From: Candidatus Bathyarchaeota archaeon
GTDB taxonomy: Archaea; Thermoproteota; Bathyarchaeia; Bathyarchaeales; Bathycorpusculaceae
Reading direction: 5' to 3'
Assembly: GCA_026014685.1 (NCBI GenBank)
Contig: JAOZHW010000005.1
Span: 62,001 to 126,000, forward strand
Length of the DNA: 64,000 nucleotides
The first letter of the stretch is position 1; each line of letters opens with the position of its first letter. The translations under genes and the position numbers were made by a program. This document shows, one piece after another, positions 27,460-36,486 of this stretch. The notes beneath the pieces were generated by a model, which made no database searches, was not told the origin of the DNA, and worked only from the letters and a program-made list of their open reading frames with translations.

Positions 27460-28242
27460 ATGAACGAAATCGTGATGGAAGCAAAACACGTATACAAAAC
27501 ATACAAAATCAAAGGCGACAAAAAAGGCGAAATGAAATATGTTGAAGCCGCCAAAGATGTTTCTCTACAAATTCGCAAGGGCGACATTAAACTAATCTTT
27601 GGGCCAAGCGGTTCAGGTAAAAGCACCATTCTTCGTTGCATGTCTATGCTTGATTTTCCAGATAAAGGAGAAATTTACCTCGGAGATCTATGCTTAACTA
27701 AACCAGGTGTAGACCTTAACAAAGCGCGTGCAAAAATTGGATTTGTATTTCAACACATATACTTGTTTAGGCATCTCACTGCCTTAGGCAACGTCGAGTT
27801 GGCACTTAGGCAGGTTTTGAAGTTGCCGAAAGAAGAAGCAAAAAAACGGGCTTTGGCCGCTTTAGAAGAGGTAAAAGTCACTGAATGCGTCAACAAGTAT
27901 CCTTCTCAAATGTCTGGCGGGCAAGCTCAGCGAGTTGGCATAGCCAGAGCCATAGCACGCAACCCCGACATAATCCTACTTGACGAACCCACCTCAGCTT
28001 TGGATCCTGAACTTACAGGAGAAGTCATAGATACACTGCGCGACTTAGCTAAAGAAGGCACAACCATGCTTATCGTGAGCCATGAAATGCCGTTTGCTAA
28101 AGAAGTAGCTGAGGAAATGATATTTTACGATGAAGGGCGAATCATCGAAACTGGACCTCCATCGTTATTCTTCAACGCGCCAAATACAGATAGAGCAAAA
28201 CAGTTCATGACAAGAATAATCAATCGAACAACAAGGGAATAA
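27460..28242 (+). CDS. Amino acid ABC transporter ATP-binding protein
   Basis: 260 residues. Walker A is GPSGSGKST (residues about 48-56), the Q-loop is in GFVFQHIYLF, the signature is MSGGQAQRVGIARA, Walker B is IILLDEPTSALDPE, and the switch histidine is in VSHEMPFA. It matches the GlnQ/HisP group that powers polar amino acid import. It starts four bases after the first permease and ends four bases before the second, so tight coupling is expected. It carries a slightly extended N-terminus (KIKGDKKGEMKYVEA). Confidence 0.95.
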   Translation: MNEIVMEAKHVYKTYKIKGDKKGEMKYVEAAKDVSLQIRKGDIKLIFGPSGSGKSTILRCMSMLDFPDKGEIYLGDLCLTKPGVDLNKARAKIGFVFQHIYLFRHLTALGNVELALRQVLKLPKEEAKKRALAALEEVKVTECVNKYPSQMSGGQAQRVGIARAIARNPDIILLDEPTSALDPELTGEVIDTLRDLAKEGTTMLIVSHEMPFAKEVAEEMIFYDEGRIIETGPPSLFFNAPNTDRAKQFMTRIINRTTRE

Positions 28243-28246
28243 ATGA

Positions 28247-28921
28247 ATGTTTGAATTCCTATCCGACCCTTACACGTGGACACTGATTATAGAAGGTTTA
28301 ACGCTAACTGTATCTATAACATTGTTCGGTGTACTCCTCGGACTAGGAATCGGAACACTGTTATCAATCGGCGACATTTACGGCGGCAAAACCATCAAAG
28401 CACTCATAGCTGTCTACGTTGAATTCTTCCGTGGAAGCCCCCTGTTTGTTCAATTGTTCATAGCAGTATATGCGGTTCCTGCAATAATTAATATCCAGAT
28501 TGACCATGCCGTGTTAGCGTTCTTAGTCTTTGGATTGAACAGCGGCGGATACCAGAAAGGATACATGAAAGGGGCAATCGAAACCATATTTAACGACCAA
28601 ATGGATGCAGGTTTATCGACAGGAATGTCCCGAGTACAAACACTCCGACATGTAATTCTGCCGCAGGCATATAGAATAGTAATTCCATCATGGACAAACG
28701 AGTTTTGCTCGTTGACAAAAAGCACTTCAGCCTTAGCCTTTGTTGGCTTATTTGATTTAACGGCGGCAGGCATAGCACTTAGGTTTTCTACTTTTCAAAT
28801 CCTGCCTGTCTGGATTGTTATCGGAATCATCTACCTAATATGGATAACTTCCTTCTCAAAAATTATGGATATCGTCTACGAGAAAAAACGGATTCCAGGT
28901 ATAGAACTGAACATGCAGTAA
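28247..28921 (+). CDS. Amino acid ABC transporter permease (second)
   Basis: 224 residues from ATG 28247. Five membrane helices with the coupling motif GAIETIFNDQMDAGLSTGMS and LPQAYRIVIPSWTNEF. EFFRGSPLFVQLF is a family-typical stretch. With the first permease and the ATPase it makes a complete inner-membrane complex. It is the last gene of the operon; a 31-base gap separates it from the HTH_10 regulator gene. Confidence 0.93.
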   Translation: MFEFLSDPYTWTLIIEGLTLTVSITLFGVLLGLGIGTLLSIGDIYGGKTIKALIAVYVEFFRGSPLFVQLFIAVYAVPAIINIQIDHAVLAFLVFGLNSGGYQKGYMKGAIETIFNDQMDAGLSTGMSRVQTLRHVILPQAYRIVIPSWTNEFCSLTKSTSALAFVGLFDLTAAGIALRFSTFQILPVWIVIGIIYLIWITSFSKIMDIVYEKKRIPGIELNMQ

Positions 28922-28952
28922 GCAATCCTTTAACTGCAACGTCCACTTTAAC

Positions 28953-29597
28953 TTGCAAGGGTTGATAGGTTTGGTTGACACTTGGCGGGAACCCTACCAC
29001 GTCGTTATAGAAATCGAAAACAAAGAATGCCACATGGTCAAAAAACTCGCCGAACTAGGCTTCAAACACCTAAAAGTAGTCGACGTACGCAGCTCCACCA
29101 CAGGTTCGGTTCGGCACCTCATGGATTTAGGTGAGGAACAAGCAAAGAAAGTCCCCAAAGAACTCACCGCCAAAGGCCACGTGGAAGGCAAATCCGCGGT
29201 TTGGCTGGAGAGCGAAGGCTGCGGGGTTTGTAACACGATTTTGGGGCATGATGCTTTTTTGGTTTCAGGGAAAAGCGTGCAGGGAAACATCATAAGCTAC
29301 AGTTTTATGGTGCCTACCCCCGACGCGTACAGGGGCATTATTTCTGATTTGGAGAAAGCAGGCTACAAGGTTAATGTGCGTAAAGTGGGCAAGTTTGAGC
29401 AGCAAATCGGGGTTTTAACGGAGAATCAGGAGCGGATTTTTTGGTTAGCTCTGAAAAGTGGGTTTTTTGATTTTCCCAGACAAATCGACACGACTGAGTT
29501 GTCTAAGAAGCTTGGGATAAGTCCTGCGACGTTGTCTGAGATTATGCGGCGGGGAACGCGGCGTCTGCTTGAGCATTATTTTAAGCGGGAACTTTAG
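28953..29597 (+). CDS. HTH_10 (Bat-like) transcriptional regulator
   Basis: 214 residues. The C-terminal part ENQERIFWLALKSGFFDFPR followed by ELSKKLGISPATLSEIMRRG is the HTH_10 domain of bacterio-opsin-activator-like archaeal regulators. The N-terminal 150 residues (WREPYHVVIEIENKECHMV, and a GCGVCNTI cysteine pair) form the partner sensor-like domain. Starts: three in-frame TTG codons (28953, 28962, 28971); the last gives MVDTWREPYH and has AAGGG nine bases upstream. The cysteine pair might make it redox or metal sensitive. It lies just before the hybrid cluster protein gene and is a candidate for its regulator. Confidence 0.85.
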   Translation: MQGLIGLVDTWREPYHVVIEIENKECHMVKKLAELGFKHLKVVDVRSSTTGSVRHLMDLGEEQAKKVPKELTAKGHVEGKSAVWLESEGCGVCNTILGHDAFLVSGKSVQGNIISYSFMVPTPDAYRGIISDLEKAGYKVNVRKVGKFEQQIGVLTENQERIFWLALKSGFFDFPRQIDTTELSKKLGISPATLSEIMRRGTRRLLEHYFKREL

Positions 29598-29617
29598 GTG
29601 CACTGAGTAATTCAGGC

Positions 29618-29646
29618 GATATCCCTAAGATGTTAGGGGCAATATC
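29618..29646 (+). promoter_or_regulatory. Palindromic operator upstream of hcp
   Basis: GATAT and CCCTAA (29618-29628) pair with TTAGGG and ATATC (29633-29646) around a GATG centre. The right arm runs into the TATA-like TCTATTTACAAAA (about 29645-29657). A protein bound here would cover the TFB/TBP site, so repression or redox-dependent control of hcp is likely. The adjacent HTH_10 protein is one candidate. Confidence 0.5.
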
Positions 29647-29687
29647 TATTTACAAAACCACCCATCTACTGTGTATAGTGAACAGTT

Positions 29688-31304
29688 ATGAGCCAAAACC
29701 AAATGTTCTGTTACCAATGTGAACAAACAGCCAAAGGAACAGGCTGCACCGTCGCAGGAGTCTGCGGCAAAACACCCGAAGTCGCCAACCTCCAAGACCT
29801 CCTAGTATACAAACTTAGAGAACTCAGCCAACATGCACTCCAAGCAAGAAAAACAGGCTGGACAGACAACAAAGTCGACGCGTTCGTATGCGAAGCACTA
29901 TTCGCCACGTTAACTAACGTGAACTTTGACCCAGAAGCAATCGTAGCTTACATAAAGAAAACAGCTGAACTCCACGAACAACTACACAAACAAACTAACG
30001 TAACTGTCCCGCATACGCCGCTTGAAAGCACAATCGAGGGGTTAGTTGCACAAGGCAAACAACACGGCATAAACTCTGACCCAACCATAAACCCAGACCT
30101 GCATTCGCTGCAGTGGCTACTCACTTTTGGACTTAAAGGAGTCGCCGCCTACACCTACCACGCATACCTACTGGGCAAAAAAGACCAAAAAGTCTTCGAC
30201 TTCATCTACGAAGGCTTAGCCGCCCCGCTGGACAAGGCTCTGGGCGTAAACGAATTTGTCAGTTTAGTCTTCAAATGCGGAGAAATCAACATCCGCGCCA
30301 TGGAGCTGCTGGACGCAGGCAACACCGAAACCTACGGCCACCCCGTCCCCACCAAAGTGCCGCTTGGTCACAAAAAAGGCAAAGCCATCCTTGTCTCAGG
30401 ACACGACCTCATAGACTTAGAACACATACTAAAACAAACCGAAGGCAAAGGCATCACAGTCTACACACACGGCGAAATGCTCCCCACCCACGGCTACCCC
30501 AAACTCAAAGCGTACCCACACTTCTACGGCCACTATGGCACAGCATGGCAAAACCAACAGAAAGAATTCGCCCAGTTCCCAGGCGCCATCCTCATGACCA
30601 CCAACTGCATCCAGCGCCCTGTCGAAAGCTACAAAGGCAACATCTTCACCTCAGGCCCCGTCGGCTACCCAGGCGTCACCCACATTGAGGGCAAAGACTT
30701 CACACCAGTCATCAACAAAGCACTCGAATTGCCAGGGTTCCCAGATGATGTGGAAGGCAAATCAGTTCTTGTCGGATTCGGCAGAAACGCAGTCCTAAGC
30801 GTAGCAGGCAAAGTCATAGAGTCAGTCAAGAACGGCCACATCAAACGCTTCATCCTTGTCGGCGGATGCGACGGAGCTAAACCTGGACGCAGCTACTACA
30901 CCGAATTCGTAGAAAAAGCACCCAAAAACACCATCATCCTAACGTTGGCATGCGGCAAATTCCGCTTCTTCGACAAAGAACTCGGCACAATCGACGACAT
31001 CCCACGACTCCTCGACATCGGCCAATGCAACGACGCCTACAGCGCAGTAAAAATCGCCATGGCACTCGCAGACGCATTCAAAGTCGGCGTTAACGACCTA
31101 CCGCTCTCGATGGTGCTATCATGGTATGAACAGAAAGCTTGCGCTATATTGCTGTCGCTGCTGTACTTGGGCATAAAAGACATCCGCATCGGACCCAGCC
31201 TCCCCGCCTTCATCACACCAGGCATCCTAAAAGTGCTCGTCGAAAAATTCAACATCATGCCCATAAAGACAGCAGACGAAGACCTCGCAGCCATAATGAA
31301 GTAA
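29688..31304 (+). CDS. hcp: Hybrid cluster protein (hydroxylamine reductase)
   Basis: 538 residues, full length. The N-terminal cluster motif is Cys8-x2-Cys11-x8-Cys20-x5-Cys26. Ligands of the hybrid [4Fe-2O-2S] cluster are in GHDLIDLE, TNCIQRP, GGCDGAKPGRSY, LACGKFRF and IGQCNDAYSA. The enzyme reduces hydroxylamine to ammonia in vitro and nitric oxide to nitrous oxide in cells, so it protects against reactive nitrogen species in anaerobes. It is a cytoplasmic protein. A strong palindrome covers its promoter and a hairpin-T-run follows its stop. No Hcr reductase gene is adjacent, but an iron-sulfur flavoprotein lies convergent and could serve as electron donor (inference). Confidence 0.96.
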   Translation: MSQNQMFCYQCEQTAKGTGCTVAGVCGKTPEVANLQDLLVYKLRELSQHALQARKTGWTDNKVDAFVCEALFATLTNVNFDPEAIVAYIKKTAELHEQLHKQTNVTVPHTPLESTIEGLVAQGKQHGINSDPTINPDLHSLQWLLTFGLKGVAAYTYHAYLLGKKDQKVFDFIYEGLAAPLDKALGVNEFVSLVFKCGEINIRAMELLDAGNTETYGHPVPTKVPLGHKKGKAILVSGHDLIDLEHILKQTEGKGITVYTHGEMLPTHGYPKLKAYPHFYGHYGTAWQNQQKEFAQFPGAILMTTNCIQRPVESYKGNIFTSGPVGYPGVTHIEGKDFTPVINKALELPGFPDDVEGKSVLVGFGRNAVLSVAGKVIESVKNGHIKRFILVGGCDGAKPGRSYYTEFVEKAPKNTIILTLACGKFRFFDKELGTIDDIPRLLDIGQCNDAYSAVKIAMALADAFKVGVNDLPLSMVLSWYEQKACAILLSLLYLGIKDIRIGPSLPAFITPGILKVLVEKFNIMPIKTADEDLAAIMK

Positions 31305-31310
31305 AACAAG

Positions 31311-31343
31311 AGTGCCTAAACGGCACTTCCCCACTTTTGTTTT
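31311..31343. terminator. Hairpin and T-run between hcp and the flavoprotein gene
   Basis: AGTGCC (31311-31316) pairs with GGCACT (31322-31327) and is followed by CTTTTGTTTTTC. It sits between two convergent stop codons and may terminate transcription from the hcp side. Confidence 0.55.
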
Positions 31344-31349
31344 TCAGTT

Positions 31350-31970
31350 TTAGGTTTGATTGAAAAAAGAAGATTGAGCCGATTCATCAGCAGTTTTGGG
31401 TTGCAGTTTCTTAATTAGCCAAGCCATGTTCTTGCCCAAAGTCGCCATCGTCTCCAGCCCATCCTCATCCATTTCAACATCACCCTTGTTTAACCCCACA
31501 CCCACGTTCCAGTAGGACGAGCCGGGGATTATCATTTCGCTTATGAGGAAAAAGTTGTTTATAGCATCAAACGTTGGAATGGCTCCCGCCCTGCGAACCG
31601 CAACAACTGCAGCACCCACTTTACGCCTAAACAAGTAATCATTCGCCATGGCAACGTACCCCGCGCGGTCGATGAACGCCTTCAACTCGGGGGTCATCAT
31701 CGAAAAGTACGTCGGGGAACCAAGGATTACGCCGTCGGCTTCAGCAATCTTTTTGATGTATTGGTTGATGTTGTCGTTTACTATTTTGCATTCTTTGTTT
31801 TTGAGTTTCCAACAAGTGCCACAGGCCATGCAGCCGTGGATTTGTTGGCCGCCGAGTTGGATGAATTCTGTTTGGATTCCTTCTGCTTGAAGTTCTTTAA
31901 GGACATGATTGATTAAAGCGGCGGTGTTTCCGTCTTTTCTTGGGCTTCCATTAAACGCAACAACCTTCAC
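31350..31970 (-). CDS. Iron-sulfur flavoprotein (NADPH-dependent FMN reductase family)
   Basis: 206 residues. The flavodoxin-like fold starts VVAFNGSPRKDGNTAALI with the FMN phosphate loop. A compact cysteine motif (HGCMACGTCW, then ECKI) carries a [4Fe-4S] cluster as in archaeal Isf proteins, and GSPTYFSMMTPELKAFIDR is the usual FMN-binding stretch. These dimers pass electrons between ferredoxin and small acceptors, including oxygen or peroxide, in anaerobes. Convergent with hcp. Confidence 0.9.
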   Translation of the reverse strand: MKVVAFNGSPRKDGNTAALINHVLKELQAEGIQTEFIQLGGQQIHGCMACGTCWKLKNKECKIVNDNINQYIKKIAEADGVILGSPTYFSMMTPELKAFIDRAGYVAMANDYLFRRKVGAAVVAVRRAGAIPTFDAINNFFLISEMIIPGSSYWNVGVGLNKGDVEMDEDGLETMATLGKNMAWLIKKLQPKTADESAQSSFFNQT

Positions 31971-32029
31971 TGTAAAACAACCCCTCTAACACTTAATCAG
32001 ATTAGGAGATAAAAGAGTAACGTACAAGA

Positions 32030-32995
32030 CTATTGCGGCTTGTTAAACCTGCGAACCAAAACGAAAGTCACTACTGCAACCAACGCTGCACCTGCAATAA
32101 AGGTCAACCACTGCATCGGCAAAGCCTGGGTTGCCTGTGTCGTGGGGGTTGGTATCTGCGCGGGGTTTGTCATCAGTGGATAGCGGTCTTGGTTTTGAAC
32201 ATCAACCACGTAGGCGGTGTCGCCGATTCCGTCTTTGTCTGCGTCGGTGCCGTTGTAGTCACTCCAGTAGTTGCCCTCTCTACCGTTATCCCACGCGTGT
32301 GGCTCCTCGTTTTCGGGGTAATCTTCGCAGAAGCAGCCGTTAATCTGTACCTCGTTCTCGACAAAACCGTTGTGACTGATGTGGACGTCTAAGGGGATTA
32401 ACTCATTTTCTCCGTTGAAACCAAAGAATAGGCCTTGCTTATTGTATGCAAGGTAGTTGTTGGTGACAGTTGTGTTTGAACCTGACAACATTATACCCAA
32501 GATGCTCTCTGAAACTGCACAATGGGTTACGGTGTTGTTTTTTGTCCACATGTACATGCCGATGCTAAAGTTCTTAACGTTGAGGTTTTGAATTGTTATG
32601 CCTTCCACTGTTTTCCCGCCTAAATCCACACCGATTATGTACTCAGCAACTAAATCTGGTGACTGATTGGGACCGTTACCGACTACCCACACGTTTACCT
32701 GCGACCCATTGTAAGGACCACTTAACGTGTAGCCTGCACCGTCGAGTATAATGTTGCTTTTCTGGATTTTTACTGTACCGTAGATGTTGTCTGTAAAAGT
32801 GTAAACTTCGCCGTTGCGTGCGATAGGTGCGTCGGCGGGTGTAAAGCTGCCGTCCGGTCTGATTATGATGTTTTGCATGACTGTTTGTTGTTGCTGACTT
32901 GCTTGAGGGGATTCTGTGAAGACAAAACCTGCCAGAAGGGACACAGCCAAAATCGCAACCGCAACAACTACAACTACTTTTTTCTGCATTGTCAT
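32030..32995 (-). CDS. NosD-like secreted beta-helix protein with membrane anchor
   Basis: 321 residues. Residues 1-27 are a signal peptide. The middle is a right-handed parallel beta-helix with short repeated coils (IIIRPDGSFTPADAPI, NIILDGAGYTLSGP, GITIQNLNVKNF, NTTVTNNYLAYNKQG), the NosD/CASH pattern of periplasmic carbohydrate- or copper-site proteins. NYWSDYNGTDADKDGIGDT is the typical C-terminal NosD tail. A membrane helix and RRFNKPQ end the protein. It lies seven bases after the NapH-like ferredoxin gene, so the two are one operon. A link to a cofactor or cell-surface assembly is inference. Confidence 0.85.
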   Translation of the reverse strand: MTMQKKVVVVVAVAILAVSLLAGFVFTESPQASQQQQTVMQNIIIRPDGSFTPADAPIARNGEVYTFTDNIYGTVKIQKSNIILDGAGYTLSGPYNGSQVNVWVVGNGPNQSPDLVAEYIIGVDLGGKTVEGITIQNLNVKNFSIGMYMWTKNNTVTHCAVSESILGIMLSGSNTTVTNNYLAYNKQGLFFGFNGENELIPLDVHISHNGFVENEVQINGCFCEDYPENEEPHAWDNGREGNYWSDYNGTDADKDGIGDTAYVVDVQNQDRYPLMTNPAQIPTPTTQATQALPMQWLTFIAGAALVAVVTFVLVRRFNKPQ

Positions 32996-33002
32996 ATCTC
33001 TT

Positions 33003-34649
33003 TTACTCCAATTTTAGTGTGTCAGATTTATTTAACCAGTTCCTTGATGTGGCAACTTTCTTGCCCAAAAGCTTAAGTTGCAGGCAATCCTCCTGTGGGC
33101 ACATCTCTACACAACGCAAACAATAGATACACTGCGAGTTGGCTACGTCCCCGCCCTTCTTTTCGTAAACATCTTTAACTTGGGTCGGGCAAACACGTTT
33201 GCAAATGCCACATTTGGTACATTTCTCCTCAACCTTGTTCAAGCGTACACCTGAAATCCACTTAAACGGAGGAAAACGGTTGAACAAAGCGATTAACGCG
33301 CCCAGCGGGCAAATTTGGCACCATGAACGCCTAAAGAAGAACGCTGCAATGCTGACGATTGCCAAAATGATTAGGTTAGTTGAGGTCAAGTAGAAACCTA
33401 CTTCAAAGAACTGACCTGTTGTATTCTGCACCAGCCACTCGGGTCGCATTAAGCCGACACTGGATTCCGCTAAGAGGCATAACGGTTTCATGGGGCACAC
33501 TTGGCAGAAGGGCGCCGAGAAGTAGGTGTAGATGTAGCCACCCCGTTCGGTTCCACTAACAAGTTGAGTGCCTGTCAGGGCTTGGGAGGCGAAAACTACG
33601 CTGAGAATTACTGTAAGCGCCAAGATAACGTAGCCTAATTGGTGGAATCGTTCATTAAACCGTTCTGAGAACGCTCTACGCTTGATTTTTAGCGCCTTAC
33701 GCAGGCGAGTCATCAAATCCAAGTACAAACCAAAGGGGCAAACCCAACCGCAGAAAACCTTCCCCAATAAAATCGCCGCTATGATGATTATGCCGAAAAC
33801 CACCGCCAACCTAAGTACCCCCTCTGAAGCGTAATGTACACCCCAACCGCTCCCTACATCAAAGAACGGGTAAATGTAGGCTTGAATTTGCCACAAAGCG
33901 CAGGTTCCAATTCTACCACAGGGATAGTAACAACTATACAGGGGCAAAGGAAGCCCGTCAGGCATATCGACACCTAAAACGTTGGTTGCTATGTCTAATT
34001 CGTGGGTTGAAATCTGCGCGGCTGGAACTGGGTAATTGTAGTGGTCGATGAATATGCCGAAGAAGATAACAAAGATTAAACCAATCTGAACAAAAGTCCT
34101 GATGGCAGTGATTTTTCGTGTCTGATTTTTGGTCCCAAAATAGAACACAGCCGTGCCCAAGCTTAGGAAAACTGCTGTGACGCCTATGACAGAATAGTTA
34201 GGCTTATAGTTTAAAGCTACACTGGGAGTTGGAAGCGGCGCATCAGGGTTCTGGGGATCCGTGACTTCAGCGAATAATCGGTCACATATGTGGCCGTCTA
34301 TGGCAAAAATGTTCCAATACCCCACCATGTCAAGCTTCTGAGTAACTGTGAAGTTCCCCGTGACCGGATCAGTCAATACGTATTGTTCGATGTAGGTGTA
34401 GTCTGGGCGAGTGAAAGCAAACCGTACAGTCTTGTTTTCAGCGGCAGGACACACTTTGCCCGTGCAAGTCACAGTTTCGTTTAGGTTGACTTGTGTGCGG
34501 TCAATATCTGCGGTTATGTGTGGACCGTAACAACTGCTGGCGGGTTCGATGCTTTGGATGCTCAAAAAGCAGGCGGCAATCAGAACCGCAACTGATATGC
34601 AAAGAATCCCTCGCCGTTTACCAAGCACCCCAACCATGCCTGCCCACAC
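33003..34649 (-). CDS. NapH/NosR-like polyferredoxin membrane protein
   Basis: 548 residues. N-terminal signal/anchor (residues about 15-32), an outer Ig-like domain (TADIDRTQVNLNETVTCTGK), and then about five membrane helices. Cytoplasmic cysteine motifs FCGWVCPFGLYLD and FCQVCPMKPLC are those of the NapH/NosR/YccM group, and two 4Fe-4S sites follow near the end (CTKCGICKRVCP and CIYCLRCVEMCP). It probably moves electrons between quinol or ferredoxin and an outer partner. The outer Ig-like domain is an addition not usual for NapH. GTG 34649 and ATG 34637 are both possible starts. Downstream partner: NosD-like protein. Confidence 0.88.
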   Translation of the reverse strand: MWAGMVGVLGKRRGILCISVAVLIAACFLSIQSIEPASSCYGPHITADIDRTQVNLNETVTCTGKVCPAAENKTVRFAFTRPDYTYIEQYVLTDPVTGNFTVTQKLDMVGYWNIFAIDGHICDRLFAEVTDPQNPDAPLPTPSVALNYKPNYSVIGVTAVFLSLGTAVFYFGTKNQTRKITAIRTFVQIGLIFVIFFGIFIDHYNYPVPAAQISTHELDIATNVLGVDMPDGLPLPLYSCYYPCGRIGTCALWQIQAYIYPFFDVGSGWGVHYASEGVLRLAVVFGIIIIAAILLGKVFCGWVCPFGLYLDLMTRLRKALKIKRRAFSERFNERFHQLGYVILALTVILSVVFASQALTGTQLVSGTERGGYIYTYFSAPFCQVCPMKPLCLLAESSVGLMRPEWLVQNTTGQFFEVGFYLTSTNLIILAIVSIAAFFFRRSWCQICPLGALIALFNRFPPFKWISGVRLNKVEEKCTKCGICKRVCPTQVKDVYEKKGGDVANSQCIYCLRCVEMCPQEDCLQLKLLGKKVATSRNWLNKSDTLKLE

Positions 34650-34831
34650 CCACCCTTCGGTTATGTTGCCATATAGCTTTTTTCGTTAAGAAACCTTGAC
34701 AAAGAAGCGGTTTTGTTTGTCAACGTTTATTGACTAACCCTCTTAAAAGGTCAGGAAATATATACAGAATATTAAATAGGGATATTTCGTAAATTTTAAA
34801 AACAAAGACAACAAATAACGGATGATACCAC

Positions 34832-36097
34832 TTGGCTGACGCCGTATCCATCGCCCTAACCATAAGCGCTCTCATAGTCCTGATTGGGTTTACCGCGAAC
34901 TTTCTGTTCAAAAAAACAGGTTTACCCGACATGCTCATACTAATCTTTCTGGGCGCCCTCTTCGGTCCAGCCTTAGGCGTCTTCGACCCAACAAGCGTCA
35001 AAAGCTTTGCCCCCTTCATCGCAGCCCTAGCGTTAGCGTACATACTATTCGACGGCGGCATGGGCTTAAACATAAAACGTGTCCTATCAAGCAGCCGCAA
35101 AGCACTTTTGTTAGCTGTTTTGGGTTTTGTTTTCAGCGTAATAGGCGTGTGCATTTTCACTGTTGTCGCTTTCGGGGTGCCTCTAATCTATGGTTTGCTG
35201 TTTGGAAGCATATTCGGCGGCAGCAGCTCCATCGTAGTCATTTCATTAACATCTAAAATAAAACTAAGCGACCAAGGATCCACGATTCTTATCCTAGAAT
35301 CAGCAATAACTGACATACTCTGCGTTGTCATCAGCTTATCTATTCTAGATGTAATAGTTACAGGCGAAGCCAACCTACTCGCAATAGGGTTAGGCATAAC
35401 GGGAAAGATTCTGATTGGACTCATCGTTGGCTTAATCGCAGGTTTCGTTTGGCTTTTTGCACTAAAAAAAGTGCTTGCGATGCCGTTTTACTATATGTTG
35501 ACGTTAGGAATTGTCTTGCTAGGTTACGCCGTCTCAGAAAGCATAGGAGGCAGCGGGGCATTAAGTGCATTGGTCTTCGGTTTAATCTTAGGCAACGAAC
35601 GAGACATAGTCAAATTAACACGTTACCTAAAACCAACGGATGAAAAAGTCACTCTCTCAGTAAGCAAAGGTCTAAAACGGTTTGAATCAGAAATCGCTTT
35701 CCTCATTCGGACTTTCTTTTTTGTTTTCTTAGGCATAATCTTCTCATTTTCCACAGTCTACATCTTCTTGATGGGCATCTTACTCTCAGCAGTACTTTTT
35801 ATAACCCGATTCGGAGCCGTCTGGATAACAACCGCCAAAAGTAGCCTCAAAAAAGAGCGCTCCATAATGACGTTTGTTCTAACTCGGGGGTTAGCTGCGG
35901 CTGTGCTTGCAACATTACCTACACAGTATGGGTTGATGTATGCTGATCTGTTCATCAACGTCGCAGTCGTGGTAATCATAACTACGGCGGTTCTCGCAAC
36001 CGTAGGCGTTTTTGCTTTAGGCCGCAAAAAAGAACCCGCCCAAAATCATCGAGGGATAGCTCAAGAAGAAAACACAGAAAACGACAACGGCGACTGA
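34832..36097 (+). CDS. Na+/H+ antiporter, CPA family
   Basis: 421 residues from TTG 34832, divergent from the polyferredoxin gene. About twelve membrane helices, with DMLILIFLGALFGPALGV, FDGGMGLN and GGSSSIVVISLTSKI matching CPA1/CPA2 (SLC9-like) exchangers, and ILESAITDILCVV carrying the ion-binding Asp of helix 5. SESIGGSGALSALVFGLILGN is the core second half. A short acidic tail follows. It exchanges Na+ or K+ for protons and helps pH and salt homeostasis. It opens the cation and ammonium transport block. Confidence 0.92.
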   Translation: MADAVSIALTISALIVLIGFTANFLFKKTGLPDMLILIFLGALFGPALGVFDPTSVKSFAPFIAALALAYILFDGGMGLNIKRVLSSSRKALLLAVLGFVFSVIGVCIFTVVAFGVPLIYGLLFGSIFGGSSSIVVISLTSKIKLSDQGSTILILESAITDILCVVISLSILDVIVTGEANLLAIGLGITGKILIGLIVGLIAGFVWLFALKKVLAMPFYYMLTLGIVLLGYAVSESIGGSGALSALVFGLILGNERDIVKLTRYLKPTDEKVTLSVSKGLKRFESEIAFLIRTFFFVFLGIIFSFSTVYIFLMGILLSAVLFITRFGAVWITTAKSSLKKERSIMTFVLTRGLAAAVLATLPTQYGLMYADLFINVAVVVIITTAVLATVGVFALGRKKEPAQNHRGIAQEENTENDNGD

Positions 36098-36486
36098 GCA
36101 AGCAACTAAAATACGCGTCCATTCAACTTACAAGTTTTTTGAAGTATTATCTAGTTACGAATTTCTCCACGACAAACACGCAGCCGCCCATAATTTTCCT
36201 TGCTATCCGAGTTTATATAAGGGAGGGGAGAGGGCGGCAGAGACGTCGCGTGTCCCCGCAGATTCAGATATGAATTTGTATGCACCCCTTTTAGGTGCTC
36301 TATAAAAAATCAGACCCCTCAAGGTACCCAACTAAACTGAACAACTTGCCGAAGTCGCCACAACAAGTCTGTAATGCGCCATATTTGCTGACGTTAAATC
36401 GGATGTTTCTGTCATATCCTTTGGGTATAGTTGAAATTAGCGAGCGGGTCACATCAACAACCAAAAGAGCGCCCACTAACAGAGCA
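36098..36486. other. Intergenic region with a G-rich repeat copy
   Basis: 389 bases between two convergent genes. It holds the best copy of the TATA/G-rich element (36212-36252), followed by a short hairpin GCACC/GGTGC (36282-36298). A 71-codon minus-strand frame starts inside the end of amt in another frame but has no support. Nothing else seen. Confidence 0.6.
36212..36252 (+). repeat. TATA/G-rich intergenic repeat, copy 1
   Basis: TTTATATAAGGGAGGGGAGA then GGGCGGCAGAGACGTCGCGTG, 41 bases. A perfect archaeal TATA box, a G-rich spacer with three runs of three or more G, and a 16-base end shared exactly with two other copies. A transcript from the TATA box would start near 36242 and read toward a hairpin at about 36282-36298, antisense to the amt 3' end beyond. 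Confidence 0.75.
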
